A stretch of DNA of 64,000 bases from Nostoc sp. NIES-3756 (GTDB taxonomy: Bacteria > Cyanobacteriota > Cyanobacteriia > Cyanobacteriales > Nostocaceae). This document shows, one piece after another, positions 1 to 8,837 of this stretch. The notes below the pieces were generated by a model. It saw nothing but the letters and a program-made list of their open reading frames with translations. It was not told the origin of the DNA and ran no database searches. The DNA is taken from assembly GCF_001548375.1 (NCBI RefSeq), contig NZ_AP017295.1, forward strand, positions 5,842,001 to 5,906,000, in the 5' to 3' direction. The translations under genes were made by a program, and so were the position numbers. Each line of letters starts with the position of its first letter. Position 1 is the first letter of the stretch.

Positions 1-2603
1 CCGGGTTGGACTAGGGAGGTGAAGAAGCGGGGGACGATCGCGATCGCTATTTTCTGGTCTTGTTGTCTGGCGAAGGCTATGATATGACCGGCGTGGGTTC
101 CGTGGACTGGGATTGGTGTGTATTCGCCGTCTTGGAATAGTGAGAGGTATTGGTTTCTGGCTTTGAGGGCTTGATAGGTTAGGAAGAGTTTGATTCTTCC
201 GTCGGTTTTGTTGGTTAAAAGTTCTTGAGTTAAGCCAAGGATGTCTGTTTTGATTTGTTCTTGGATGCTGCTGAGGTATCCACGGCGAGATTCAAAATCT
301 ACAGGACGGCGGTTATCGGGATCAACTAAGCTTAATTCCCAGAGTTCGGTTCCTTGGTAGAAGTCGGGAACACCAGGTGCAGCAATTTTTAGTAAAGTTT
401 GGGAAAGGGAGTTATATATCCCGTATTCGGCGATTTTTTCTTGGAAAGGTCGGAAGGTTTCTAAAAATTGTTTTGAGATATTGGGGTCAAGCACTTTCTG
501 GATGAACGAGGTACAAGCTTCTTCGTATTCGTTATCAGGACGCAGCCATGCTGTATGCACTTTTGCTTCTCGAATGGATTTAATTAAGTATTCTTGCACT
601 CTCTGCACGAAAGAAGCTTGTTCGTGTTCTGCAAAGGGGAATGCGCAGACTAGAGTTTGATAGAGGAAGTATTCATCGTTGCTGTCAACTAAGCCACGAT
701 GTGCTTGATTTAGTTCACTCCAGTTATTTACTTGCTGTTCCCACTCCTGGGGAATTTCCGACAACACATTTAACCTCGCTCTCACATCTTCGCCACGCTT
801 GGTATCATGAGTAGCTGTGGCGTTCATGGTGTGAGGCCATTTGGCTTGGTGTTGTTGGTTGAAGTTATGAAATTCATCAACAGTAATGCCAAAATGACTA
901 GGATTTCCGCCGACTTCATTAAGTGATATGAGGCGGTTGTAGACATATAAGGTAGTGTCTTCTACACCTTTAGCCATGAGAGGGCCAGTGTATTGCTGCA
1001 TTCGCAAGACAAAATATATCCACTGTTCCCGTTCAGTTTGCGTAAGGGAATCATCAAATTCCAACAGCATGACTTTTTCTAAGAAGGTCATTTCATGCTG
1101 TAACAAAGGTACTTGTTTTTTCGCCGTGTTAATTACTGTTTGGATGCAGACTTTATCAGTATCGGAAATACCATCGGGTGTGATGTAAGTCCGGTAGATG
1201 GGGAAGAAGGTCAGAACTTCGGCGATCGCTCGTTTTAATCCATTCAGTGTAAAGTCATTAGCATAGCGGTATTTGCTGGAAATATTCTTCAGCAAATTTG
1301 CCAAATTATCTACATCGCCTGCTAAGTTCTTTTCTATTATCAGGCGCTTTTTCTCTCTTACAAGTGAGGGATAATCAACACGCGAACCGATAAATGAATG
1401 GTATATCTTATCAAACGCTGATTGATTTTTGGTTTGACAAAATACACCATTGACATAATTTAGAAAATCATATCCTGATGTACCTTGTATATTCCAATCC
1501 TCTGGTAAATCTTCCGTTAATTCTAGAATCTTCTCCACAGTAATGTAAACATCACCCATTTTTTCTTGCAATCTTTCTAAATACTGCGTTGGGTGATAAA
1601 GTCCATCAATGTGGTCAATTCTTAAACCTGTGAAAACTCCTCTTTCTACCAACTCGTGAATTAAACTATGGGTGTTGTTAAATACGCGCAACTCCTCAAC
1701 TTTAACTGAAATCAATTCGTTAACAGTAAAGAAGCGGCGGTAGTTCATTTCCTCCGCCCCAACCTTCCAAAAAGCGAGGCGATAAAATTGGTCGTTGAGT
1801 AAGTCGTCTAGTAGGTTAAAACTTTCGGAATTGCCAGCTTCCCCATTAAAAGTTTTCAGGTTCTCCTCAATAAAATCATGTATATCCTCATTATTATTGT
1901 AGAGTTCCCAAATCAAACCCTTAATAAAAGCGATTTGGTCTTGACGCTGTTTTCCAGTAACTTCCGAAGGCACACTTTTGAGAATGTAGAGAATGCCTAA
2001 AAGTTTAATAAAATCAGGATGATTTCGTCCTAATGTGCGCGTAAGCTTACCTAAATTATACGAGATAAACTTAGTATAAGACTCCAACCGCAAAGGCAAT
2101 TTTAAGCTGTAATAATTAACAGTTAAACCATTTTGTTCATATTGCAGTTGAATATCACCCTTCTCCAGCGCTTCACCATAAAAATCGCCCAACAAAGGTG
2201 CAAGAATCCGCTCTTGACTATTAGCAAATGGCGAGTTCCAACAGACATCAAAGTAGTCGGTATAGCTAGAATCTGGGCCATGTTCCAACACATCCATTAA
2301 ATATGGATTCTCACTACTGTAAGCCATGTGATTAGGCACAATATCCTGTAACCAACCTAGACCAAGAGATTGTACCTCAGCCACCAAAGCCTCAAAATCC
2401 TCACGAGTACCCAACTGTGGATTTAACTGCGAACCATCCACCACATCATAACCATGTGTACTCCCAGTTCTCGCCTTAAAAATAGGCGAAGCGTATAAAT
2501 CAGAAATACCTAAATCTGCTAAATAAGATGCGATCGCTCTAGCATCATCAAACCCAAACTGGGGTGTAAACTGAATCCTATAAGTTGCTTTTGGTATCCG
2601 CAT
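1..2603 (-). CDS. treY: Malto-oligosyltrehalose synthase (partial, C-terminus beyond left edge)
   Basis: TreY is a GH13 enzyme that rearranges the terminal alpha-1,4 bond of a maltodextrin into a trehalosyl end, the first step of the TreY-TreZ route to trehalose in the cytoplasm. The minus-strand frame opens at ATG 2603 (MRIPKATYRIQFTPQFGFDD) and has no stop down to base 1, giving about 867 codons; family members are usually 900-1000 residues, so only the end is missing. Seen motifs are STHGYDVVDGSQLNP and DIVPNHM near the N-terminus, LRIDHIDGLYHPTQYL and VEKILE in the middle, and HAGHIIAFARQ and VPRFFTSLVQPG near the edge. It lies 127 bp downstream of treZ on the same strand, probably in one transcript. 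The short gap holds an imperfect repeat rather than a clear Shine-Dalgarno. Confidence 0.93.
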   Translation of the reverse strand, partial: MRIPKATYRIQFTPQFGFDDARAIASYLADLGISDLYASPIFKARTGSTHGYDVVDGSQLNPQLGTREDFEALVAEVQSLGLGWLQDIVPNHMAYSSENPYLMDVLEHGPDSSYTDYFDVCWNSPFANSQERILAPLLGDFYGEALEKGDIQLQYEQNGLTVNYYSLKLPLRLESYTKFISYNLGKLTRTLGRNHPDFIKLLGILYILKSVPSEVTGKQRQDQIAFIKGLIWELYNNNEDIHDFIEENLKTFNGEAGNSESFNLLDDLLNDQFYRLAFWKVGAEEMNYRRFFTVNELISVKVEELRVFNNTHSLIHELVERGVFTGLRIDHIDGLYHPTQYLERLQEKMGDVYITVEKILELTEDLPEDWNIQGTSGYDFLNYVNGVFCQTKNQSAFDKIYHSFIGSRVDYPSLVREKKRLIIEKNLAGDVDNLANLLKNISSKYRYANDFTLNGLKRAIAEVLTFFPIYRTYITPDGISDTDKVCIQTVINTAKKQVPLLQHEMTFLEKVMLLEFDDSLTQTEREQWIYFVLRMQQYTGPLMAKGVEDTTLYVYNRLISLNEVGGNPSHFGITVDEFHNFNQQHQAKWPHTMNATATHDTKRGEDVRARLNVLSEIPQEWEQQVNNWSELNQAHRGLVDSNDEYFLYQTLVCAFPFAEHEQASFVQRVQEYLIKSIREAKVHTAWLRPDNEYEEACTSFIQKVLDPNISKQFLETFRPFQEKIAEYGIYNSLSQTLLKIAAPGVPDFYQGTELWELSLVDPDNRRPVDFESRRGYLSSIQEQIKTDILGLTQELLTNKTDGRIKLFLTYQALKARNQYLSLFQDGEYTPIPVHGTHAGHIIAFARQQDQKIAIAIVPRFFTSLVQP

Positions 2604-2674
2604 AAATTAATAGTAAAGTATAGGGAACAGGTGACAGGGGTTTAAAAGAAAAAACCTCTCTTCCTCCTCAAAAA

Positions 2675-2722
2675 CCCCTCCGCGAACCTCTGCGCGAACC
2701 TCCGCGCACCTCTGCGTTTAAA
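2675..2722. repeat. Imperfect short tandem repeat between treZ and treY
   Basis: Units of roughly ten bases of the type cgcgaacctc / tctgcg occur several times in a row in the gap between the two tre genes. It resembles the short repeats scattered through Nostocales intergenic DNA. Confidence 0.5.
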
Positions 2723-2730
2723 AACCTCTC

Positions 2731-4548
2731 TTAAACCTCATACAAAACCAAACCCAAAGGCTGCAAAACAACCTCCTCCCCAGGTGACAAAACCTCAGCC
2801 GCCTCACAACCAGAGTCCAACAACTTCCGCGCCTTCTCCCGAACAGGTAAACCCACCTTTATAGCCACAGAATTAAAACTCATCGCCAATATCACCTGAC
2901 TCGACTCACACCAACGCCGCACTACAACAACCTTCTTGTCCTCATCACTAGTAGCCTCAATACTGTCGCGTTCAAAATTCAACAACGCCGGATGAGTCTT
3001 GCGTAAAGCAATTAACTGACGATACCAATTCCACAATTCCTGATGCTGTCCTTGGTGACGCAATTCCCAGTTCAACTTACACTTGAGAAACGCTTCCGCA
3101 GCTTCGGGATCTGGTGGATCTTCCGCATAGTGAAATGGCTCAAACTCTTCCTTCCGTCCAGCACGTACCGCTTGAATCAAATCGGGGTCTGAATGACTAA
3201 CAAAATACATAAATGGTGCAGTTTCGCCGTATTCTTCACCCATGAATAGCAACGGTAAGTAAGGCGATAACAAAACAGCACCAGCCGCTAACTTCAACCC
3301 AGCAAAGGGAATTCGCTCGCTTAAGCGTTCCCCCTTCATTTGATTACCGATTTGGTCGTGATTTTGGATACATACAGAGAACTGCGACAAGGGGCGATCG
3401 CGGCAAGATATGCCATGAAATCGGTTACGATGGGGAGCAAAGCGCCAATCATAGACAAACGTATCTTGGTAAGCTTTAGCTAAATCCTCACACTTACCGA
3501 AATCTTGATAATAACCCAAGCGATCGCCTGTTAACAGCGCGTGCAATGCGTGGTGAAAATCATCACTCCACTGTGCATCAATTCCATAACCACCCAATTC
3601 TGGCGGACGCACAACTTGCGGGTTATTCATGTCACTTTCCGCGATTAAATGGCGTTTCCATGTCCCCCCATCAGAGAAGTTATGCACATTTTCCGCCAAT
3701 TCCCATAAGAAATGCTTTGCACCTAAATCATAAATTGCTTGCACCGCATCCAAGCGCAACGCATCTATATGAAACTCTCCCAACCAATAAAGCGCATTTT
3801 CAATAAAATAATTCCTCACACCTTGACTATAAGCATCATCGAAATTCATCGCGTTGCCCCAAGGTGTTTTATATCTTTTAGTAAAATAGGGCGCAAACTG
3901 ACCCATATAATTACCTTCTGGGCCAAAGTGGTTATAAACCACATCCAGCACTACAGCAATACCATTTTCATGGCAAGCATTGACAAATTGCTTTAAATCT
4001 GACGGACTACCGTAGGAATTTTGGACTGCATAAAGATAAACGCCGTCATATCCCCAATTGCGATAAGCTAAATCAGGCTGAATATGATCATCGCCGGGAA
4101 ATTGAGCGATCGGCATAATTTCAATCGCGTTAATTCCTAACTCCCTCAGTTCTGGTAAACGGGGAATAATAGCCGTAAAAGTTCCTTCTGGTGTGAACGT
4201 CCCTACATGAAGTTCATAGAAAATCATCGACTCCAAAGGAATACCAGTCCACTCGGTATCTGTCCAATCGAATTGATGATCCACAACTTGAGAAGCCCCA
4301 TGTACACCTTCTGGTTGAAACTGGGAAGCCGGGTCAGCAAAGGCCTCTAGGTCATTTACTTGGTATTTATAAAGAGTACCAGGATAGACATCATTTACCT
4401 TAACTTGCCAGTATCCCTCTGTTAGAGGTTTAAGAGGAATTATCTGCTTCTCTGGCTTGAGAATTTGCACTGCCAAGCTGTTTAATGTGGGAGACCAAAC
4501 AGTAAACTCACACTCTCCATTACCCAAATAATGAGCGCCAATTCTCAC
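2731..4548 (-). CDS. treZ: Malto-oligosyltrehalose trehalohydrolase
   Basis: TreZ hydrolyses the bond next to the trehalosyl end made by TreY and releases free trehalose. The 605-residue length fits the family. An N-terminal beta-rich domain (about 1-95, MRIGAHYLGNGECEFTVWSP) precedes the GH13 barrel. The four GH13 regions are visible: LDVVYNHFGPEGNY (about 201-214), IDALRLDAVQ with nucleophile Asp267, LIAESDMNNP with acid/base Glu304, and QNHDQIGN with Asp398. The start is GTG at 4548, chosen because GGGAGGA lies just upstream and the first residues match the family. It is divergent from the amylase gene at 4923 and upstream of treY. In Nostocales these genes are linked with trehalose accumulation on drying; that is family knowledge, not something shown here. 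Confidence 0.95.
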   Translation of the reverse strand: MRIGAHYLGNGECEFTVWSPTLNSLAVQILKPEKQIIPLKPLTEGYWQVKVNDVYPGTLYKYQVNDLEAFADPASQFQPEGVHGASQVVDHQFDWTDTEWTGIPLESMIFYELHVGTFTPEGTFTAIIPRLPELRELGINAIEIMPIAQFPGDDHIQPDLAYRNWGYDGVYLYAVQNSYGSPSDLKQFVNACHENGIAVVLDVVYNHFGPEGNYMGQFAPYFTKRYKTPWGNAMNFDDAYSQGVRNYFIENALYWLGEFHIDALRLDAVQAIYDLGAKHFLWELAENVHNFSDGGTWKRHLIAESDMNNPQVVRPPELGGYGIDAQWSDDFHHALHALLTGDRLGYYQDFGKCEDLAKAYQDTFVYDWRFAPHRNRFHGISCRDRPLSQFSVCIQNHDQIGNQMKGERLSERIPFAGLKLAAGAVLLSPYLPLLFMGEEYGETAPFMYFVSHSDPDLIQAVRAGRKEEFEPFHYAEDPPDPEAAEAFLKCKLNWELRHQGQHQELWNWYRQLIALRKTHPALLNFERDSIEATSDEDKKVVVVRRWCESSQVILAMSFNSVAIKVGLPVREKARKLLDSGCEAAEVLSPGEEVVLQPLGLVLYEV

Positions 4549-4922
4549 GTACTATCCTCCCGTCAGATAATTTTTTATATAAAAGTTATTAACCACAAAT
4601 GTCATCAATTACACACATTATCAGAATGCTCCAGATAGAATCATGGTGGTTATCCTAGATAATTTGCTAGCGCCAAAAGGTATATTTCTTAATAGCTAGA
4701 AGTAGTATTCATATTGATTTTAATACTTGCAATCTATTACCAAAATGACACATCTATCTTTAAAACCGTTTTACAGCAACGTTTACATACAACTCACCTG
4801 AAGATAGATGTTCAAATTTTTTTTTTAAATAGATAATGCCTATTGTTTACAGAAATACGGCAGGACAAATTTTGTTCCTCCGTTTATACATACTTGATAT
4901 CGCATAAAAATTGCATTTTATT
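4549..4922. promoter_or_regulatory. Divergent regulatory region between treZ and the alpha-amylase gene
   Basis: These 374 bp separate two divergently transcribed glucan genes and so must hold both promoters. The region is AT-rich with a T10 run near 4818. I see no convincing palindromic operator and could not place either promoter with confidence. Confidence 0.6.
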
Positions 4923-6851
4923 ATGGTACAAACACCGCCATCACTATTTTCCGAAGAACAATACAAAGTTGACAATGCCAATGCAGAGGTACAAGCGTTA
5001 ATAGAAACGCCCTCAACTGACACAGAAATAGACTTAGAATTTCTCTATACCAGAGACATAGAATTTCGCCAAGAAACGATTTACTTTCTTGTCGTAGACC
5101 GCTTTCATGATGGCGATCCAGAAAATAGCGAAGGCTATAATCCCGAACTATATGACCCCAGTGGGGAAGATTGGGGTAAGTATTGGGGTGGAGACTTACA
5201 AGGAGTTATCGAGAAATTAGACTATTTAAAAGATATGGGAGTTACCGCAATTTGGTTAACTCCTTTGTTTGAACAAGTTGAGGAATTATTTGTTGGTAAT
5301 GCCGCCATGCACGGCTACTGGACAAAGGATTTTAAACGCCTAAATCCTCGCTATATCGGTAAGGATGAAGACCCTTCTTTAAACAACACTCAAGAAACCA
5401 GAAATACAACATTTGACCGCTTAATTGAAGAACTACACAAGCGGAAAATGAAACTAATTCTGGATATTGTTTGTAACCATAGCAGTCCTGACACCAGTGG
5501 TAGCAAAGGTGAATTATATGATGATGGGGTAAAAATTGCCGACTTCAATGATGATGTAAATCATTGGTATCACCATTATGGTGAAGTGCAAGACTGGGAA
5601 GATGATTGGCAAGTGCAGAACTGTGAACTTTCCGGCTTGGCAACTTTCAACGAAAATAATAGCGAATATCGAGAATATATCAAGTCTGCAATTAAGCAAT
5701 GGCTAGATCGGGGTGTGGATGCACTGCGGGTAGATACAGTTAAACATATGCCGATTTGGTTCTGGCAAGAGTTTACTGGAGATATGTATAATCACAAACC
5801 AGATGTGTTTATATTTGGTGAATGGATTTACGGTCATCCTAGTGACGATCGCTCTGTAGAATTTGCCAACAATTCCGGTATGACTATGCTGGATTTTGCT
5901 CTGTGCGTGGCAATTCGTGGCGCGCTTGCCCAAGGTGCAGAAGGAGGATTCCATCTCATCCAAGAGATATTCGATCAAGACAATCGCTACAGTGGGGCTA
6001 CGGAGTTAATCACCTTCATCGATAACCATGATATGCCCCGCTTCCAATCGCTTAACCCTGATCCAGCGATGTTGAAGGTAGCGATCGCCCTCATTATGAC
6101 ATCACGCGGTATCCCCTGCATCTATTACGGCACAGAACAATATCTGCACAACGATACCAACGGTGGTAATGACCCCTATAACCGTCCCATGATGGAAAAT
6201 TGGGATAAAGATAGTGAGGTTTACCGCTATATCAGATTACTATCTGGTGTCCGACGCTTAAACCCGGCTGTCTCTATGGGTAGCCAGTGGCAAAAATACC
6301 TCACACCTGATGTTTACTGCTACGTCCGGCGTTATCGTTCCTCTGTGTGTTTTGTCGCCCTTAACCGTGGTGGAGATGTCACCATCCCAGAAGTACACAC
6401 AGACTTACCAGACGGTGAACATACTTGTGTATTGACTCGCAATAAGTTCGAGGTAGTAGACGGTAAGATTTACAACTTACAACTTCCAGAACGAGGCGTA
6501 GTTATTATCAGCCATGTAGGCGAACGAGTGAAAGCGCAAACCATCGTCCGCGCCCAACTTAATGGTGTGCATACTCAACCAGGTGAAACCATCGTTGTTG
6601 TTGGTAACTGCCCAGAGTTAGGTAACTGGGATATCAGTAAAGCCTATCCCTTAGAGTACATCAATTCTAATACTTGGTTTGGCGAGATTCCTTTCAATGA
6701 AAGCGCAGGCAAACTGATTAGTTATAAGTATGCCCTATGGCGTGAAGGGCAATCTCCCCTGCGAGAAAATGTTATGAATCGTCGGTGGGTAGTGGCGAAA
6801 GAAGGCACAGTTAAATGGCGCGATACCTGGGCAACGGGGAGAGAATCTTAA
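4923..6851 (+). CDS. GH13 alpha-amylase family protein with C-terminal CBM20 starch-binding domain
   Basis: Probable cytoplasmic alpha-amylase or related glucanohydrolase acting on glycogen or maltodextrin. The preferred start is ATG 4923 (MVQTPPSLFS), giving 642 residues; an in-frame TTG lies four codons upstream. No signal peptide is visible. The catalytic domain (about 50-470) shows LILDIVCNHSS (region I), GVDALRVDTVKHM with nucleophile Asp271, VFIFGEW with Glu300, and FIDNHDMPRF with Asp370, so the triad is complete. The last ~100 residues look like a CBM20 domain (VRAQLNGVHTQPGE, GNCPELGNWDISKAYPL), which binds granular or branched glucan. Because it is divergent from treZ-treY, it may supply maltodextrins to the trehalose branch; that is inferred from position. 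The exact specificity (amylase, glucanotransferase, isoamylase-like) cannot be told from sequence. Confidence 0.9.
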   Translation: MVQTPPSLFSEEQYKVDNANAEVQALIETPSTDTEIDLEFLYTRDIEFRQETIYFLVVDRFHDGDPENSEGYNPELYDPSGEDWGKYWGGDLQGVIEKLDYLKDMGVTAIWLTPLFEQVEELFVGNAAMHGYWTKDFKRLNPRYIGKDEDPSLNNTQETRNTTFDRLIEELHKRKMKLILDIVCNHSSPDTSGSKGELYDDGVKIADFNDDVNHWYHHYGEVQDWEDDWQVQNCELSGLATFNENNSEYREYIKSAIKQWLDRGVDALRVDTVKHMPIWFWQEFTGDMYNHKPDVFIFGEWIYGHPSDDRSVEFANNSGMTMLDFALCVAIRGALAQGAEGGFHLIQEIFDQDNRYSGATELITFIDNHDMPRFQSLNPDPAMLKVAIALIMTSRGIPCIYYGTEQYLHNDTNGGNDPYNRPMMENWDKDSEVYRYIRLLSGVRRLNPAVSMGSQWQKYLTPDVYCYVRRYRSSVCFVALNRGGDVTIPEVHTDLPDGEHTCVLTRNKFEVVDGKIYNLQLPERGVVIISHVGERVKAQTIVRAQLNGVHTQPGETIVVVGNCPELGNWDISKAYPLEYINSNTWFGEIPFNESAGKLISYKYALWREGQSPLRENVMNRRWVVAKEGTVKWRDTWATGRES

Positions 6852-6861
6852 ATTGATAATT

Positions 6862-6898
6862 GGTAATTGGTAATGGGAGAAAACAATTACCAATTACC
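6862..6898. repeat. Heptad-repeat inverted pair after the amylase gene
   Basis: GGTAATTGGTAAT (6862-6874) and ATTACCAATTACC (6886-6898) are exact inverted 13-mers separated by 11 bases. Each arm is built from GGTAATT heptads, and the pair begins 10 bases after the amylase stop. It could fold at the mRNA 3' end, but no T run follows. Confidence 0.7.
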
Positions 6899-6937
6899 CT
6901 CCGGGTTCACCAGTTGCAGTTGCCTACAGGACTGGAC

Positions 6938-7183
6938 TCACCTATTACTGACCAAAGCAAGCATATCGTAAGTGATGAGTCGGACTTGATATAAAAAAAT
7001 GGGGAAGATTGGTTTATCTCCCCCATTTTGATTATTCTTTTTGTTGTCTTGCTGGTTAGCTTTTTTAAGCTTTTGCCGCAGCATTTGTCTTTGTTTTTTG
7101 AGTTGTCTTTTTCTAGCAGAGCCGCCTCTGCCTTTGTCATTTCTCCCTTCTCGGCGGGGAGATTCCCATCTTTTTAATCGCAT
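6938..7183 (-). CDS. Possible small basic protein (doubtful)
   Basis: An 81-codon minus-strand frame starts at ATG 7183 (MRLKRWESPRREGRNDKGRG) and is very rich in Lys, Arg and Gln over its first ~55 residues. It begins 21 bp downstream of the tRNA-Leu gene on the same strand. A perfect-looking hairpin with a T run falls inside its last third, which is unusual for a true coding region. Either the real product is shorter or the frame is not coding. I do not recognise a family and assign no function. Confidence 0.3.
   Translation of the reverse strand: MRLKRWESPRREGRNDKGRGGSARKRQLKKQRQMLRQKLKKANQQDNKKNNQNGGDKPIFPIFLYQVRLITYDMLALVSNR
6992..7030 (-). terminator. Strong hairpin with T run, minus strand (possibly bidirectional)
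   Basis: On the minus strand AAAATGGGGGAGAT pairs with ATCTTCCCCATTTT around the loop AAACCA, and the second arm runs into seven Ts. The plus strand also ends its arm in TTTTG, so the structure may stop transcription both from the amylase side and from the tRNA-Leu side. Confidence 0.7.
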
Positions 7184-7203
7184 CTTTATTTTTTAGTAAA
7201 CAG

Positions 7204-7287
7204 TGGGCAGGAGGAGAATCGAACTCCTATGACCGCAAGGTCGCCACATTTTGAGTGTGGTGCGTCTACCAGTTTCGCCACCCGCCC
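7204..7287 (-). tRNA. trnL-CAA: tRNA-Leu (anticodon CAA)
   Basis: Read on the minus strand, the 84-nt gene begins GGGCGGGTGGCGAAACTGGT and folds as a long-variable-arm tRNA. The acceptor stem is GGGCGGG with CCTGCCC (one G-U pair) and discriminator A. The anticodon stem CCACA/TGTGG carries loop CTCAAAA, giving anticodon CAA. The variable arm (CGACCTTGCGGTC) is typical of class II tRNAs, and the T arm reads AGGAGTTCGATTCTCCT. The CCA end is not encoded, as is common in cyanobacteria. It decodes UUG leucine codons. Confidence 0.95.
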
Positions 7288-7354
7288 TTGGGCAACTTCA
7301 CTATTATAGTACAGTCATTTAGTTTATTGCAAGGAGTTTGGAGAAATTGGTCAT

Positions 7355-7400
7355 TAGTCCATAGTCAACAGTCCATAGTCAACAGTCAACAGTCCATAGT
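7355..7400. repeat. Heptad tandem repeat (AGTCAACAGTCCAT type)
   Basis: Alternating heptads of the form AGTCAAC, AGTCCAT run for about 46 bp. It is one of the short tandemly repeated repetitive sequences typical of Nostoc and Anabaena intergenic DNA. Confidence 0.75.
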
Positions 7401-7453
7401 TATTCCCCTCTTGGGAGGCAGGACTGTTTCATTTTAAAAAGGAAAAAAATAAT

Positions 7454-7616
7454 TTAACCTGAGTTCGGGATAAGGAAAGGGACAGGTAGTAAGCTGAAAA
7501 GTAACGAAAAATCCAGCAACCTGTCCTATTAATTGCTTATTGTCATCAAACTAAGAAGCCTAGCCTTTATCTGGACTAGATTTTACCTTTTTATCTTTAA
7601 CCCGAACTCAGGTTAA
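7454..7616. mobile_element. Candidate MITE, 163 bp, with 16-bp perfect terminal inverted repeats
   Basis: TTAACCTGAGTTCGGG at 7454-7469 is repeated exactly in inverse orientation at 7601-7616. The 131 bp between them hold no reading frame of note. The size, perfect termini and absence of coding fit a miniature inverted-repeat transposable element mobilised by a transposase elsewhere. No clear target-site duplication is visible in the flanks. The whole gap 7288-7847 otherwise contains only the heptad repeat above and a pyrimidine-rich stretch near 7690-7745. Confidence 0.6.
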
Positions 7617-7847
7617 GGTAAAGATAATTTCTAGTTTAATTTTTCTCTCACTACAATGAATTAGCCCTACGGTTAGGGATGGGTTACTTCCTCATCTCCC
7701 TCATCCCCCTCATTTCCTTCACAATAAACTTTGCTTTCCCCCCCAAGATTAGAGTAAAGTAAACAAGTGTAACAAATTATCACTTTTCCCGTACTCTTTT
7801 AAACCAACTTGTTCACTTCTACTGTTGATATTTGTATAAGAACGTCC

Positions 7848-8657
7848 ATGCAGTCTCGTTTTTGGCGAAGGATTTTAGTATCTATTACAGTATTTTTCTT
7901 AGCTGGGTCACTTTGGGGGCTAAATTCTCCATCGGCGCTGGCTTACGATAATCCTGAGTTGTTACCTAAGTTTTTTACTCCAGTTGTAGACTTAGCTAAG
8001 ACCTTACCTGACCCACAGGAAGATAAGTTAGTTAAGGAAATAGAGCAATTTGAGGCAGATACTGGCTGGAAACTGCGGGTATTAACTCAGTATGACCGTA
8101 CCCCAGGTAGAGCTGTGATTAATTACTGGGGATTAGATGACAAAAGCATTCTCTTGGTTGCTGACTCTCGTGGTGGAAACATCCTCAGTTTCAGTGTTGG
8201 TGATGCAGTTTATGAACTCTTACCCCGGACTTTTTGGATAGAATTACAAACCCGCTTTGGGAATTTGTATTTTGTCCGAGAACAAGGCGAAGACCAAGCG
8301 ATTTTACAAGCCTTAGATTCAGTTAAAGGCTGCTTACTCAAGGGTGGTTGCACCGTTGTACCTGGTTTACCCAGAGAACAGTGGATTTTAACCTTAATTA
8401 CATCAATTATTGGTGGGATTATTTGTGGTTTTGCAGCACAACCACGCACAGAAGGACAGGTTGTCGCTTGGCAATGGGCTTTAATTTTCTCACCTTTGTG
8501 GGGAATATTGTTTATTGCCTTCGGTATCGGGCCTGTAGTGACACGTACTAGTGATTGGCTGCCTCTAGTCCGCAACGTCTCCGGTTTCTTAATTGGCGCG
8601 TTGGTGGCTTATTTATCGCCTATTTTTAGTCGTCCATCATCTAGTACTAATTCTTAG
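7848..8657 (+). CDS. TPM-domain membrane protein (Psb32 / TLP18.3-like)
   Basis: A 269-residue protein with an N-terminal signal or anchor segment (MQSRFWRRILVSITVFFLAG), a TPM domain at about 40-150 (LAKTLPDPQEDKLVKEIEQF, SILLVADSRGG) and hydrophobic segments near 178-195, 210-230 and 245-262. In cyanobacteria and chloroplasts, TPM proteins of this type (Psb32, TLP18.3) sit in the thylakoid membrane or lumen and help photosystem II repair after photodamage. The start at ATG 7848 gives a sensible signal sequence; a TTG at 7809 is also in frame. An operon partner is not apparent. Assignment to the TPM family is firm; the photosystem II role is inferred from homologues. Confidence 0.8.
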   Translation: MQSRFWRRILVSITVFFLAGSLWGLNSPSALAYDNPELLPKFFTPVVDLAKTLPDPQEDKLVKEIEQFEADTGWKLRVLTQYDRTPGRAVINYWGLDDKSILLVADSRGGNILSFSVGDAVYELLPRTFWIELQTRFGNLYFVREQGEDQAILQALDSVKGCLLKGGCTVVPGLPREQWILTLITSIIGGIICGFAAQPRTEGQVVAWQWALIFSPLWGILFIAFGIGPVVTRTSDWLPLVRNVSGFLIGALVAYLSPIFSRPSSSTNS

Positions 8658-8837
8658 GGGAGTGATGAGTGATGAGTGCTGTTAGCGGTAGCGGCGCGTT
8701 TAGCGCGTGCTGAGAAATTCTTAATTTTGAATTTTGAATTGATTACTCCCTCATCTCTCTCTACTTCTTCTAAGCCTCTTACCTTGCGATCGCCCAAACT
8801 GATAAGCTAAAGGCTAATCTCTCAGCAATTACTTTCA

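Noticed and set aside
6907..7140. Minus-strand 77-codon frame overlapping the other small frame after tRNA-Leu
   Set aside because: It overlaps the doubtful basic frame and runs through a hairpin terminator. It has no ribosome site and no family resemblance.
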